The position numbers and the translations under genes were made by a program. From positions 186,001 through 250,000 of the forward strand of contig NZ_AMRN01000006.1 of NCBI RefSeq assembly GCF_000300275.1: a stretch of DNA of 64,000 nucleotides. Reading direction: 5' to 3'. This DNA is from Thalassospira profundimaris WP0211. GTDB taxonomy: Bacteria > Pseudomonadota > Alphaproteobacteria > Rhodospirillales > Thalassospiraceae. Each line of letters begins with the position of its first letter. The stretch's first letter is position 1. The notes beneath the pieces were generated by a model. That model was not told where the DNA came from and made no database searches. It saw only the letters and a list, made by a program, of their open reading frames with translations. This document shows positions 25,302-34,302 of the stretch, one piece after another.

Positions 25302-26657
25302 ATGCCCAACCGGTTCACACCCCAGATCGCCAATGCCCTTGGTCTATCTGAAACACCTGCAATCACGACCATCGGCACAGATGCCTTGCCGTCCTATTTC
25401 GCAGTCACCGAACTCGCCTGCGCAAGTATCGGGATGGCCGCCGCGATGATTTCAAACTGGCGCGCCCTTGAAACCGGATCAGACGCACCGATAACGGTTG
25501 ATCAGCGACTGGCGTCGAAATGGTTCAATATGACAATCCGCCCGCAGGGCTGGACATTGCCAAACGTCTGGGACCCGCTGGCGGGCGACTATCCAACCCG
25601 TGACGGTTGGATCCGGTTACATACCAACGCGCCACATCACCGCGCGGCGGCACTTTCTATTCTGGGCGATCACGAAACCCGCGATGATCTGGCGATGGCG
25701 GTAAGGGATTGGCAAAGTGATATGCTTGAAAGCCAAATTGTTGCGGCCAATGGCTGTGCCGCAACCATGCACAGCCTTGAGGAATGGCAGGTACATCCGC
25801 AAGGAATATCCATCGCTACCGATCCACTGATCTGCTGGGACCAGCACGCAAACACCAATGTCACCCCCGCGTCAATTGACCCGGCCCGCCCGCTGCGTGG
25901 CATCCGCGTTCTTGATCTGACCCGTATCTTGGCCGGCCCCGTCGCCGGGCGTTTTCTGGCAGCATTTGGTGCGGATGTGTTGCGCATCGATCCGCCGGGC
26001 TGGGACGAAGGTGCGGCCATTCCCGAAGTCACACTTGGCAAGCGGTGCGCGGGACTTGATCTGCGGGACCGGGAAGACCGCAAGCTGTTTGAAGACCTGA
26101 TTAGCGGTGCTGACATATTGCTGCATGGCTATCGCCCTGATGCCCTGGCCGAACTGGGGTATGACGCCAAAACGCTGCGCGCGATTAACCCAGCACTGAT
26201 TGATGTGACGTTGTCTGCCTATGGCTGGACCGGGCCCTGGGCCAAACGCCGCGGGTTTGACAGCCTTGTGCAAATGAGCTGCGGCATTGCCGATTGGGGG
26301 ATGACACATTCAGGTTCTAAAAAGCCCCTGCCGCTTCCGGTACAGGCCCTTGATCACGCGACGGGATATTTGATGGCGGCCAGTGCGGTTCGCGCCCTGA
26401 TCCGCCGCGCCACCCGTGGCGAGGTCACAACCGCCCGCCACTCATTGGCCCGAACAGCACATATGTTAAGAAAGACAGCGACGCCTGACTGCATTGGCAT
26501 GATCGCCGCGGAAACAGATGCTGATATTGCCCCGCATGCAGAAGTCACAGACTGGGGCCCAGGCCGACGCATCGCCTTTCCGGTTAACATCGCAGGAACA
26601 CCACATTACTGGCATCATCCGGCGGGAAAGCTGCATCGTCATGCTGCGCACTGGTAA
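25302..26657 (+). CDS. CaiB/BaiF family III CoA-transferase
   Basis: A 451-residue protein. The core (residues about 195-400) has the family phrases LRGIRVLDLTRILAGPVAGRFLAAFGADVLRIDPPGW, with the catalytic Asp region and a DLRDREDRKLFEDLISGADILLHGYRP segment (split here for description). The N-terminal 190 residues are a second, partial CoA-transferase-like region. These enzymes move CoA between acyl groups by a glutamyl/aspartyl-CoA intermediate. Shine-Dalgarno AAAGGAA upstream. Divergent from the HTH-citrate synthase, with which it probably works on one acyl-CoA. Substrate unknown. Confidence 0.85.
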   Translation: MPNRFTPQIANALGLSETPAITTIGTDALPSYFAVTELACASIGMAAAMISNWRALETGSDAPITVDQRLASKWFNMTIRPQGWTLPNVWDPLAGDYPTRDGWIRLHTNAPHHRAAALSILGDHETRDDLAMAVRDWQSDMLESQIVAANGCAATMHSLEEWQVHPQGISIATDPLICWDQHANTNVTPASIDPARPLRGIRVLDLTRILAGPVAGRFLAAFGADVLRIDPPGWDEGAAIPEVTLGKRCAGLDLRDREDRKLFEDLISGADILLHGYRPDALAELGYDAKTLRAINPALIDVTLSAYGWTGPWAKRRGFDSLVQMSCGIADWGMTHSGSKKPLPLPVQALDHATGYLMAASAVRALIRRATRGEVTTARHSLARTAHMLRKTATPDCIGMIAAETDADIAPHAEVTDWGPGRRIAFPVNIAGTPHYWHHPAGKLHRHAAHW

Positions 26658-26730
26658 GCTGTGATCAGGATCAAGTCCAAGAACTGTTACAAAACTTGAC
26701 GGCAGCGATTTGTCTGCGCATAGTCCCCTG

Positions 26731-26824
26731 ATCTCCGGGGGGGCCGATCGTAAATCGGCTGAGAGGTTCGGTGTTGCCGAACGACCCTTTGAACCTGAAC
26801 CGGTTAAGACCGGCGTAGGAAGGA
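26731..26824 (+). ncRNA. TPP riboswitch (THI element)
   Basis: Conserved elements in order: hairpin CCGAT/ATCGG, GGCTGAGA (26757-26764), a TTCGG/CCGAA stem, ACCCTTTGAACCTGA (26783-26798), stem CCGG TTAAGA CCGG, and GTAGGAAGG at the end. The last element contains the Shine-Dalgarno of the following ABC transporter, so TPP binding should block translation. Confidence 0.95.
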
Positions 26825-26828
26825 TCGA

Positions 26829-27614
26829 ATGCGCAGCACAGAACACGCGCCCCAGATGGCGCAAGACAATCCAACCAGATTTGATATTGCGCTCCGTGCG
26901 GCCCGCGTGGCTTTCAACGGCGTCGATATTTTCCATGATCTCGACCTGACCTTACAGGCGGGCAGCTTTACCTGCCTGCTCGGTCCAAGTGGTGTCGGCA
27001 AAAGCACGCTTTTGCGCTATTTCGCTGGCCTCGTCGAAGGCGATGTTAGCGGTACCATTACCTGTTCGGACAACATCGCGCTTACCGGTCGGGTCGCCTA
27101 TATGGCGCAACAGGACCTGCTCTTGCCATGGCGCAGTGTTCTCGAAAATGTCGTACTCGGTGCCGTTTTACGCCACGAAAAACCCGATTATGAGAAAGCC
27201 TCACATTTACTGACCGAAGTCGGATTGCGTGACGCGGCAAACTTGCGCCCGGCTGAACTGTCTGGCGGCATGAAACAGCGTGCGGCCCTTGCCCGCACAT
27301 TGATGGAAGATCGCCCGGTCGTTTTGATGGACGAGCCGTTTTCAGCCCTTGATCCGCTCAATCGTCTGCGTTTGCAGGAACTGGCCGCACAGGTACTTCG
27401 GGGCAAGACGGTGTTGCTTGTGACCCACGACCCGCTTGAGGCATTGCGCCTTGGTGATCGGGTTCATGTCCTGACCGGTAGCCCGACACAATTGCAAGAC
27501 GCCATCACGCCCAAGGGCCAAAGCCCGCGCAACATTGCCGATCCCGAAATCCTGGCACAGCAGGCCGAACTGCTCGGTCAACTCGGTGCCGAGCGGTCGG
27601 AGGGCGCGGCATGA
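26829..27614 (+). CDS. thiZ: ABC transporter ATP-binding protein, thiamine precursor uptake (ThiZ-like)
   Basis: A 261-residue ABC ATPase of the nitrate/taurine/aminopyrimidine type. Walker A is GPSGVGKS, signature LSGGMKQRA, Walker B VVLMDEPFSALD, and the switch His in LLVTHDPLEA. The start ATG directly follows the TPP riboswitch, whose last element supplies GGAAGG. The riboswitch plus a THI5/NMT1-like binding protein downstream marks this as a transporter for a pyrimidine precursor of thiamine. Ends in a 4-base overlap (ATGA) with the permease gene. Confidence 0.9.
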   Translation: MRSTEHAPQMAQDNPTRFDIALRAARVAFNGVDIFHDLDLTLQAGSFTCLLGPSGVGKSTLLRYFAGLVEGDVSGTITCSDNIALTGRVAYMAQQDLLLPWRSVLENVVLGAVLRHEKPDYEKASHLLTEVGLRDAANLRPAELSGGMKQRAALARTLMEDRPVVLMDEPFSALDPLNRLRLQELAAQVLRGKTVLLVTHDPLEALRLGDRVHVLTGSPTQLQDAITPKGQSPRNIADPEILAQQAELLGQLGAERSEGAA

Positions 27615-28423
27615 GCACGCAAAACAATCCTCATACAAATAGAAAAGCACTGTCGGATCGTCGATGGCTGATCCTTGCGCGACCGCTGATTATTATCATT
27701 GCGCTGATTGCCACCTGGCAATTGTTGGTGATTGTAACCGGTGCACCGAAATACATGCTGCCACCGCCCGCAGATGTTTGGCACACGCTGATCGCCCGCC
27801 ATGCCGTCCTGTTCGATCATGCGAAATACACCATCGCAGAAACCGTGATCGGCCTGTTTGCCGGTGCCGCCCTTGGCACGCTGGCCGCCATTCCGATGGC
27901 GCTGTTTTCGCCGGTGCGTTTCTGGCTGATGCCGATCCTTTTGGTTTCGCAGGCCATTCCGTTCTTTGCATTGGCCCCGCTTCTGGTTCTTTGGCTCGGC
28001 TTTGGGCTGGCGTCCAAAATCGCCATGGCCGCCCTGATCATTTTCTTCCCGGTCACGGTTGCGTTCTTTGACGGCCTGTCACGGACTGAAACCGGCTGGC
28101 TCGATCTGGCGCGCACCATGGGAGCCAGTCGTTGGCGGCTTTTGACCCATATCCGATTGCCCGCCGCCCTGCCCGCGTTTGCATCTGGTTTTCGCGTTGC
28201 CACCGCCGTTGCCCCGATCGGGGCGGTGATTGGCGAATGGGTCGGGTCCAGTCACGGGCTGGGTTATCTGATGCTGCATGCCAATGCGCGGGTTCAGATC
28301 GATATGGTTTTTGCCTGTCTTCTGATCCTGTGCGCGTTTTCGATCACGCAATATTTCATTGTCGATCGCGTGCTGCGCGCGGCCCTGCCCTGGCAACCCG
28401 ACAGTCTGAAACCGGTTCGGTAA
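27611..28423 (+). CDS. thiX: ABC transporter permease, thiamine precursor uptake (ThiX-like)
   Basis: A 270-residue inner-membrane permease with about six helices of the SsuC/ThiX type. It has the cytoplasmic coupling loop DLARTMGASRWRLLTHIRLPAALPAF (EAA motif) and the VAPIGAVIGEWVGSSHGLGY stretch typical of the family. The start overlaps the ATPase stop by 4 bases, so translation is coupled and the TPP riboswitch controls both. Confidence 0.9.
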   Translation: MSTQNNPHTNRKALSDRRWLILARPLIIIIALIATWQLLVIVTGAPKYMLPPPADVWHTLIARHAVLFDHAKYTIAETVIGLFAGAALGTLAAIPMALFSPVRFWLMPILLVSQAIPFFALAPLLVLWLGFGLASKIAMAALIIFFPVTVAFFDGLSRTETGWLDLARTMGASRWRLLTHIRLPAALPAFASGFRVATAVAPIGAVIGEWVGSSHGLGYLMLHANARVQIDMVFACLLILCAFSITQYFIVDRVLRAALPWQPDSLKPVR

Positions 28424-28501
28424 GACCCCACACGCCTGCCTGTTTAGCAGCGATTTAAATCCTCATACTATTTATTTGGCGCATCTTACGGAGGTTCATC
28501 C

Positions 28502-29455
28502 ATGTCACGCCTTAAATCCATGATCACCGCGACCGCACTGGGCGCACTTGTTCTTGGAACGTCTTCAACCGCATTTGCGGCGGACAAGCTGGTCATTCTT
28601 CTTGACTGGTTTGTGAACCCCGATCACGCACCGCTGATCGTTGCCAAGGAAAAGGGCTTTTTTGCCAATCATGATCTGGATGTCGAGCTGATCGAACCAT
28701 CCGATCCGTCCGCCCCACCGCGCCTTGTTGCCGCCGGTCAGGGCGATGTTGCCGTAAACTATCAGCCTCAACTTCATGTTCAGGCCTCTGAAGGCCTGCC
28801 GCTGACGCGTATCGGTACGCTGGTTGCCACACCGCTTAACAGCCTGATCGTTCTTGAGGACGGTCCGATCAAGGAAATCGCCGATCTCAAGGGCAAGAAG
28901 ATCGGTTATTCGCTGGCCGGATTTGAGGATGCGCTTCTGGGCACCATGCTCGGCAATCATGGGGTTTCGATCGATGATGTCGAACTGATCAATGTGAACT
29001 TCTCGCTCTCGCCGTCGCTGTATTCCGGCCAGGTCGATGCGATCATTGGCGGCTATCGCAATTTCGAGCTCAACCAGATGGAAATCGAAGGCAAACCGGG
29101 CAAGGCATTTTATGTCGAGGAAGAAGGCGTTCCGCCTTATGACGAGCTGATCCTGACCGTGCGCAACGACAAGGTCGATGATCCGCGTTATGCCCGCATG
29201 CTGGCCGCCCTTGAAGAAGGCGTGCAGTACCTGATCAACCATCCTGATGACAGCTGGCAGGCCTTTATTGCCGCCTATCCGAACCTTGATGATGAACTCA
29301 ATATCAAGGCATGGGCCGATACCCTGCCGCGCTTTGCACTGCGTCCGGCCGCCCTTGATAAGGCGCGTTATGCCCGCTTTGCCGATTACATGGTCAAACA
29401 GGGCCTGATCACCGAAAGCCCGGCGCTTGAGACCTATGCGACCGTGATCGAATAA
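28502..29455 (+). CDS. thiY: ABC transporter substrate-binding protein, NMT1/THI5-like (ThiY-like)
   Basis: A 317-residue periplasmic binding protein. Residues 1-27 are a signal peptide ending STAFAADK. The mature part opens with VILLDWFVNPDHAPLIVAKEKGFF, matching the NMT1/THI5 family that binds the hydroxymethylpyrimidine-type precursors such as formylaminopyrimidine. GGAGG lies before the ATG, 78 bases past thiX, so it is the third gene of the riboswitch operon. Pyrimidine is more likely than intact thiamine because of the THI5-like fold. Confidence 0.9.
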   Translation: MSRLKSMITATALGALVLGTSSTAFAADKLVILLDWFVNPDHAPLIVAKEKGFFANHDLDVELIEPSDPSAPPRLVAAGQGDVAVNYQPQLHVQASEGLPLTRIGTLVATPLNSLIVLEDGPIKEIADLKGKKIGYSLAGFEDALLGTMLGNHGVSIDDVELINVNFSLSPSLYSGQVDAIIGGYRNFELNQMEIEGKPGKAFYVEEEGVPPYDELILTVRNDKVDDPRYARMLAALEEGVQYLINHPDDSWQAFIAAYPNLDDELNIKAWADTLPRFALRPAALDKARYARFADYMVKQGLITESPALETYATVIE

Positions 29456-29539
29456 AATTCAGTCCCCCCTGCTTTCGCAACGCTCGCCCCAGCAACTGCG
29501 AAAGCATTGGTCTGCACCCCGCATGGGCAGACCACCAAG

Positions 29540-29574
29540 AAAGGCCGGAATGTGTGTCCCGCGTTCCGGCCTTT
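29540..29574 (+). terminator. terminator of the thiamine-precursor operon
   Basis: Arms AAAGGCCGGAA (29540-29550) and TTCCGGCCTTT (29564-29574). 85 bases after the last stop; the T-run is short. Confidence 0.65.
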
Positions 29575-29605
29575 CGCTTGCGCAGGTCAAATTCCCAGTT
29601 ACCTT

Positions 29606-30718
29606 ATGGTCACCCGCGCAAAATGCAGAATGGCGATCATAAGCAAACCGGATCAGGACCCAAAAGTGCAGCAGCAAACAAAACCAGCCCATCACACCGA
29701 TAGCGGCTTTGAAAACCGTCACCCCCTGCCCGATCCGGTCAAACGGTCGTTCTGGCATTTCTTAAAGCGGCGCTATTTCGGTGATGATAACTGGCCGAAG
29801 GCCAAACATCAGATCGGTAAAATCCCCAGCGAAACACCTGATCATAATGCCATCCACAACCCGGACCCAAAACGCCTGCAAGTCACATGGGTCGGGCATG
29901 CCACGGTGCTGGTGCAATATGGCGGGCTTAATATCCTGACCGATCCGGTGTTTTCCGACCGCGCGTCGCCGTTCAAACGTGTTGGACCAAAACGCTATAC
30001 CCGACCGGGCCTTGCCATCGATCAGTTGCCCAAGCTTGATCTGGTGTTGCTGTCACATAATCACTATGACCATTTCGACCTGGCCAGCCTGACGCAGCTT
30101 GGCAACGCGCCGTGCTATGTCTTGCCGCTGAAGAATGGTGCACTTCTGGAAAAGGCCGGCATTAAGGCGGATCGGTATACCGAACTGGATTGGGATGAAA
30201 GCCATCATCACGATGATCTGAAAATCACCCATGTGCCATCAAATCACTGGTCAAGCCGCACCACCAAGGACCGCAAGGAAATGCTGTGGGGTGGCTATAT
30301 TCTTGAGTTCGCTGACGGCTACCGGTTCTATTTTGTTGGCGATACCGGCTGGAACGAAGCCTTGTTTACCGAAATGGGCGCGATCCATGGCGGGATCGAT
30401 TTTGGCCTGATCCCCATCGGGGCCTATGACCCGCGCGACTTCATGCGTAATGCGCACTGCAACCCCGAAGAAGCCATTCAAATCATGCAGAAAATGGGAG
30501 TCAAACAGGCGCTTGCCATTCATTGGGGGACGTTTGTCCTGACGGCTGAGCCGGTGGATGAGCCGCCGGTCCGGTTAGCGGCGGCCCGTAAGGATAGCGG
30601 GATTGCAGATGGCGATTTCGTTGCCCCGCCAATCGGGGCGACCCGGTTCTTTGATGGCAAAGCCGCACCCGCATCGACAACCACGCAAAAGGTCGAGCAT
30701 ACGGAGTCTGGCTCATAG
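29606..30718 (+). CDS. MBL-fold hydrolase, NAPE-PLD/RomA-like
   Basis: A 370-residue metallo-beta-lactamase-fold protein of the N-acylphosphatidylethanolamine phospholipase D/UlaG-like group. The metal site is SHNHYDHFD (HxHxDH), with further ligands in PSNHWSSR, VGDTGWN and AIHWGTF. The phrase TWVGHATVLVQYGGLNILTDPVFSDRASPF is typical of these proteins. Bacterial members probably act on phospholipids or other phosphodiesters. The start is uncertain: ATG 29606 or 29630, none with a clear ribosome binding site; the frame is open upstream to 29507 but runs through the terminator hairpin. Confidence 0.85.
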   Translation: MVTRAKCRMAIISKPDQDPKVQQQTKPAHHTDSGFENRHPLPDPVKRSFWHFLKRRYFGDDNWPKAKHQIGKIPSETPDHNAIHNPDPKRLQVTWVGHATVLVQYGGLNILTDPVFSDRASPFKRVGPKRYTRPGLAIDQLPKLDLVLLSHNHYDHFDLASLTQLGNAPCYVLPLKNGALLEKAGIKADRYTELDWDESHHHDDLKITHVPSNHWSSRTTKDRKEMLWGGYILEFADGYRFYFVGDTGWNEALFTEMGAIHGGIDFGLIPIGAYDPRDFMRNAHCNPEEAIQIMQKMGVKQALAIHWGTFVLTAEPVDEPPVRLAAARKDSGIADGDFVAPPIGATRFFDGKAAPASTTTQKVEHTESGS

Positions 30719-30809
30719 CTGCCCTTTCAAGTTCGGTTTGGTGGTTTTTCAAACTGCATGCTAAGCATCAATGATTACGTCACAAAACCGTAACATTGGT
30801 CGCCCCGCC

Positions 30810-31661
30810 ATGAGTTTGACTGTCTTTCTTGCCGTAATGGGCGCTGCCCTGATGCATGCCATGTGGAATGCACTGGTCAAGGGTGGCTCGGACAAATTGA
30901 TGAACATGACGGCAATCGTGCTGGGTCATACGCCGATTGTTCTGACCCTGTTGCCGTTTGTTGAGCTTCCTGCCCCCGAAAGCTGGCCTTATCTGCTGAC
31001 TTCGCTTGGACTTCATATCGGCTATCAGTTGTTTCTGATCCTGGCGTATCGTTTGGGCGATCTCAGCCAAGTTTATCCGATTGCACGCGGGTCTTCGCCG
31101 CTGATTGTTGCGGCAGTGTCCGTGTTGATCATGGGGGTTACCCTGCATGTCAGCGAGTGGCTGGCGATTGTAATCATCGGGGTTGGCATCATCAGCATGT
31201 GCATCACGCGACAAGCCGATGGCATGCGTAACCGCAATGCTGCCCTTGCCGCGATCATCACCGGTTGCTTTATCAGCAGCTATTCACTGGTCGATGGCAC
31301 CGGTGCAAGGCTGGCCGGAACGGCGCTTGGCTATTACAGCTATCAGACGATTGGCAACGTTGTGATCTTTGCCGTGATCGTGACCTTCATGCGCCCGCGC
31401 ATCCTTGCCGATATCGCGCGATCTGGCAAAAAGGTCTTTGCGATTGGTGGCACCGCGTCCTTTGCGGCCTATGCCACTGTGATGTGGGCCTTTACACAGG
31501 CGCCGATCCCACTTGTCGTCGCCCTGCGCGAAACCGGTATTGTCTTTGCCCTTTTGATCGGCGTGTTCTTCATGGGCGAGAAGCTTAACCTTGTGAAGCT
31601 GTCCTCGACCATGATGACACTGGGCGGGGCGATTATCCTGCGTCTGGCACGCAGCCTATAA
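30810..31661 (+). CDS. EamA/DMT family transporter
   Basis: A 283-residue membrane protein with about ten short hydrophobic helices in two EamA repeats. The first begins MSLTVFLAVMGAALMHAMWNALVKGG; the second starts near residue 145. Loops carry the IARGSSPLIVA and ALRETGIVFALLIGVFFMGEKL phrases of the drug/metabolite transporter family. Such proteins export or import small metabolites. The start at 30810 is chosen by fit to the family; an ATG at 30771 adds 13 residues and neither has a strong Shine-Dalgarno. Confidence 0.85.
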   Translation: MSLTVFLAVMGAALMHAMWNALVKGGSDKLMNMTAIVLGHTPIVLTLLPFVELPAPESWPYLLTSLGLHIGYQLFLILAYRLGDLSQVYPIARGSSPLIVAAVSVLIMGVTLHVSEWLAIVIIGVGIISMCITRQADGMRNRNAALAAIITGCFISSYSLVDGTGARLAGTALGYYSYQTIGNVVIFAVIVTFMRPRILADIARSGKKVFAIGGTASFAAYATVMWAFTQAPIPLVVALRETGIVFALLIGVFFMGEKLNLVKLSSTMMTLGGAIILRLARSL

Positions 31662-31696
31662 CCACCCCTGCCCAATATCAGTTTCAGGACACGCGA

Positions 31697-33010
31697 TCAG
31701 ACCCGTGTGCGCGGAACACGACGGGTGCCGTCTTCGAACCGGGCAAGCTCCATCCCCTTTAGCGTGATGGATGGCTGCCCGGTGGTGATCCAGTCTGCCA
31801 GCACCTTGCCGACCACCGGCCCCATGGCAAAGCCATGGCCCGAGAAACCGGATGCGACAAAGAAGTGTTTGGGGTTATCGAACTGATCAATCACCGGCAC
31901 GGCATCCGGGGTGACATCAATGTCGCCCGCCCAGGTATCGACAATGCCGACTTTCTTGATCTGTGGCAGGACCTTTTGCAGGTTGCGCATGGCGTTTTTA
32001 ACCCGCACCTCATACGGCTCCGCCTGATTGGTGCGTCGCCCGATCATGGGTTGCCGTGATGCATCCGATCCCGGCATACGATCCACCAGATCATCAAAGA
32101 ACCGCTTGTTAAAGTGGAACTTGAAAGTCGCCCAGTTATCGAAAAGTCCCGGCATGAAATCACGGGCATACTTGAACCGGCCCAGTGTCAAATCAATGTC
32201 GGTCATGAATTCATCGGCGATGTTCATCGACCCATCTGCACGTTGACGAAACGCCAGACCAGCCGCCAGCATGCCCGCCGCCGAGATATCGGGCACGGGT
32301 GTGGTGCGGATCACCGTCCCGCGCGTGGTTTGCTGCGGCAAACGCCGCCCGAACTTGGCGACAAACTTATGCGTCGCGGCCCCGGCCGCACAGATGACGT
32401 ATTTGCATTTGATTTCGCCCTTCTCAGACACCACCGAACCGATCGCGCCGGCCTCTGTTTCAATTGAAAGTGCGCCGCAGCCCTCGGCGATCACAGCACC
32501 CAATTCACTGGCGCGTTTGGCGATTGCCGGGGCAGCCTTTTTCGGTTCGGCCTGCCCGTCTGAGGGCGTGTAGATCCCGCCAACACCCGGTGTTGTGATC
32601 CCCGGTGTCAGTTTTTCCACCCCCTTGGGGTCAAGGACCCGGGTTTCGATGCCAAAGTGCTTGGTGTCGTTGATCCAGCCTTCGAATTCCGACATTTCCT
32701 TGTCGTCACGGGCAACAAACAGCACCCCGCCCTGGCGCCATTCCAGATCGGCATTTAGTTCTTTTTCAAGACCTTGCCAAATCTTGTTGCATTCAATCAT
32801 CAATGGCAGTTCTACCGGGTCACGCCCCTGCTGGCGGACAAAGCCCCAGGCACGACCGGACTGGTGTGACGCGATGGTATCCTTTTCCAGAAGCACGACT
32901 TTCATGCCGGCCTTGGTCAGGTAATAGGCGCTTGATGACCCGTGAATTCCGCCGCCGATGACAACGACGTCGCATTCCTTGGGCAGGGTGATTTTCGGAT
33001 AATTCGTCAT
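31697..33010 (-). CDS. FAD-dependent amino-acid/sarcosine oxidase-like oxidoreductase (DAO family)
   Basis: A 437-residue flavoprotein. The ADP-binding loop is VVVIGGGIHGSSSAYYL near the N-terminus and the DAO fold follows, with IIRD-type SLLQEKD features and a C-terminal VASGFSGHGFAMGPVVGKVLAD that binds FAD. It resembles sarcosine oxidase subunit beta and glycine/D-amino-acid oxidase. It oxidises a secondary or primary amine and passes electrons to oxygen or a carrier. Start ATG 33010 with AGG about 10 bases upstream. Divergent from a cystathionine lyase, 102 bases away, which may share control. Confidence 0.85.
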   Translation of the reverse strand: MTNYPKITLPKECDVVVIGGGIHGSSSAYYLTKAGMKVVLLEKDTIASHQSGRAWGFVRQQGRDPVELPLMIECNKIWQGLEKELNADLEWRQGGVLFVARDDKEMSEFEGWINDTKHFGIETRVLDPKGVEKLTPGITTPGVGGIYTPSDGQAEPKKAAPAIAKRASELGAVIAEGCGALSIETEAGAIGSVVSEKGEIKCKYVICAAGAATHKFVAKFGRRLPQQTTRGTVIRTTPVPDISAAGMLAAGLAFRQRADGSMNIADEFMTDIDLTLGRFKYARDFMPGLFDNWATFKFHFNKRFFDDLVDRMPGSDASRQPMIGRRTNQAEPYEVRVKNAMRNLQKVLPQIKKVGIVDTWAGDIDVTPDAVPVIDQFDNPKHFFVASGFSGHGFAMGPVVGKVLADWITTGQPSITLKGMELARFEDGTRRVPRTRV

Positions 33011-33112
33011 GTGGGGACCTAAAGATTGGTTTTGGTGGCAATTCAATTTGGTGTGTGGCGGGAACCACGTTATGTTGCGCGCCAACAAATCTCAACCAAA
33101 TCAGGTGCCACC

Positions 33113-34267
33113 ATGTCTGATCATGCAAAAAAACAGTCCCCCGCCACCGTAAGTGCACAGGCGCTTGGCTGGGTCGATGAAGCCACCAAATCCGTCACAC
33201 CGCCGCTTTATCCGTCCACCACGTTCGAACGCAACACAGATCTGAGTTATCATGACGGGCGCTGCTATACCCGTGCGGACAACCCGACCTATGATCAGGC
33301 CTGCGCGGTCCTGAACGAACTTGAAGGCGGTTCTGAAACCCGCCTGTTTGCATCGGGCATGGCGGCTGCCGTTTCTGTTTTGCATGCGTTGAACCCGGGT
33401 GATCATGTTGTAGCGCCCAAGGTGATGTATTGGGCGCTGCGCAGCTTCATGCTTGATAGTGGTGTGCGCGCCGGGCTGAGCTTTGATTTTGTCGATAACG
33501 CCGACATCGCCGATTGGGACAAGCACATTGTTGCTGGCAAGACCAAGCTGGTCTGGCTTGAAACCCCGGCCAATCCGGATTGGCAAATCACCGATATCGC
33601 CGCAGTTGCCAAACTGGCCAAGGCCGCTGGTGCCTTTGTGGTTGTTGACAACACCGTTGCCACGCCGCTTCTGACCCGTCCGATTGATTTTGGCGCCGAT
33701 ATCGTCATGCATTCGGCGACCAAATATTTGAACGGTCATAGTGACGTTTTGGCGGGGTCCCTAACCACAGCCAAGGACAGCGAGTTCTGGCAGCGTGTTT
33801 GCAAACAGCACGCATCGGGCGGTGCCGTTCTGGGCGTGTTTGAAACATGGCTTTTGCTGCGTGGCATGCGCACCCTTTCGATCCGTGTGGAGCGCGCCAG
33901 TGCCAATGCCATGGCGATTGCCAAGCATTTCGAAAACCACCCGGAAATCGAACAGGTTCAGTATCCAGGCCTTGAAAGCCATGTTGGTCATGACATTGCC
34001 AAAAAGCAGATGTCAGGCGGTTTTGGCGGGATGTTGTCGTTGCGCGTCAAGGGCGGTGAAAAGCGTGCGGTTGATTTCCACAACCAGTGCAAACTGTTTA
34101 AACGCGCGACATCACTTGGCGGGGTTGAGAGCCTGATCGAACATCGATCCTCGGTCGAAGGCCCGACCAGCCCGGTACCGGCAGACCTTCTGCGTCTTTC
34201 GGTCGGGATCGAAGATTGTGGTGATCTTGTTAACGACCTTGAAACGGCCTTGCGCTTAAGCAAATAA
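33113..34267 (+). CDS. cystathionine beta-lyase / trans-sulfuration PLP enzyme (second copy)
   Basis: A 384-residue Cys/Met-metabolism PLP enzyme. The PLP lysine is in MHSATKYLNGHSDVLAG, with YTRADNPTYDQ and LFASGMAAAVSVL (PLP phosphate) visible. It is related to the MetC at 11076 but has SATKY and the YTRxxNPT form closer to cystathionine gamma-lyase/synthase and methionine gamma-lyase. The reaction cannot be fixed. ATG 33113 is supported by AGG 8 bases before it; a longer frame from 33026 is not family-like. Possible operon with the ChaN gene 35 bases downstream. Confidence 0.88.
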   Translation: MSDHAKKQSPATVSAQALGWVDEATKSVTPPLYPSTTFERNTDLSYHDGRCYTRADNPTYDQACAVLNELEGGSETRLFASGMAAAVSVLHALNPGDHVVAPKVMYWALRSFMLDSGVRAGLSFDFVDNADIADWDKHIVAGKTKLVWLETPANPDWQITDIAAVAKLAKAAGAFVVVDNTVATPLLTRPIDFGADIVMHSATKYLNGHSDVLAGSLTTAKDSEFWQRVCKQHASGGAVLGVFETWLLLRGMRTLSIRVERASANAMAIAKHFENHPEIEQVQYPGLESHVGHDIAKKQMSGGFGGMLSLRVKGGEKRAVDFHNQCKLFKRATSLGGVESLIEHRSSVEGPTSPVPADLLRLSVGIEDCGDLVNDLETALRLSK

Positions 34268-34302
34268 GACACATCCGTTTTCAATCAGGAATCAACTGAT
34301 CG

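Noticed and set aside
29507-29605. Extended N-terminus of the NAPE-PLD-like gene back to 29507
   Set aside because: It begins with TTG and crosses the terminator hairpin of the thiamine operon; an internal ATG is more likely.
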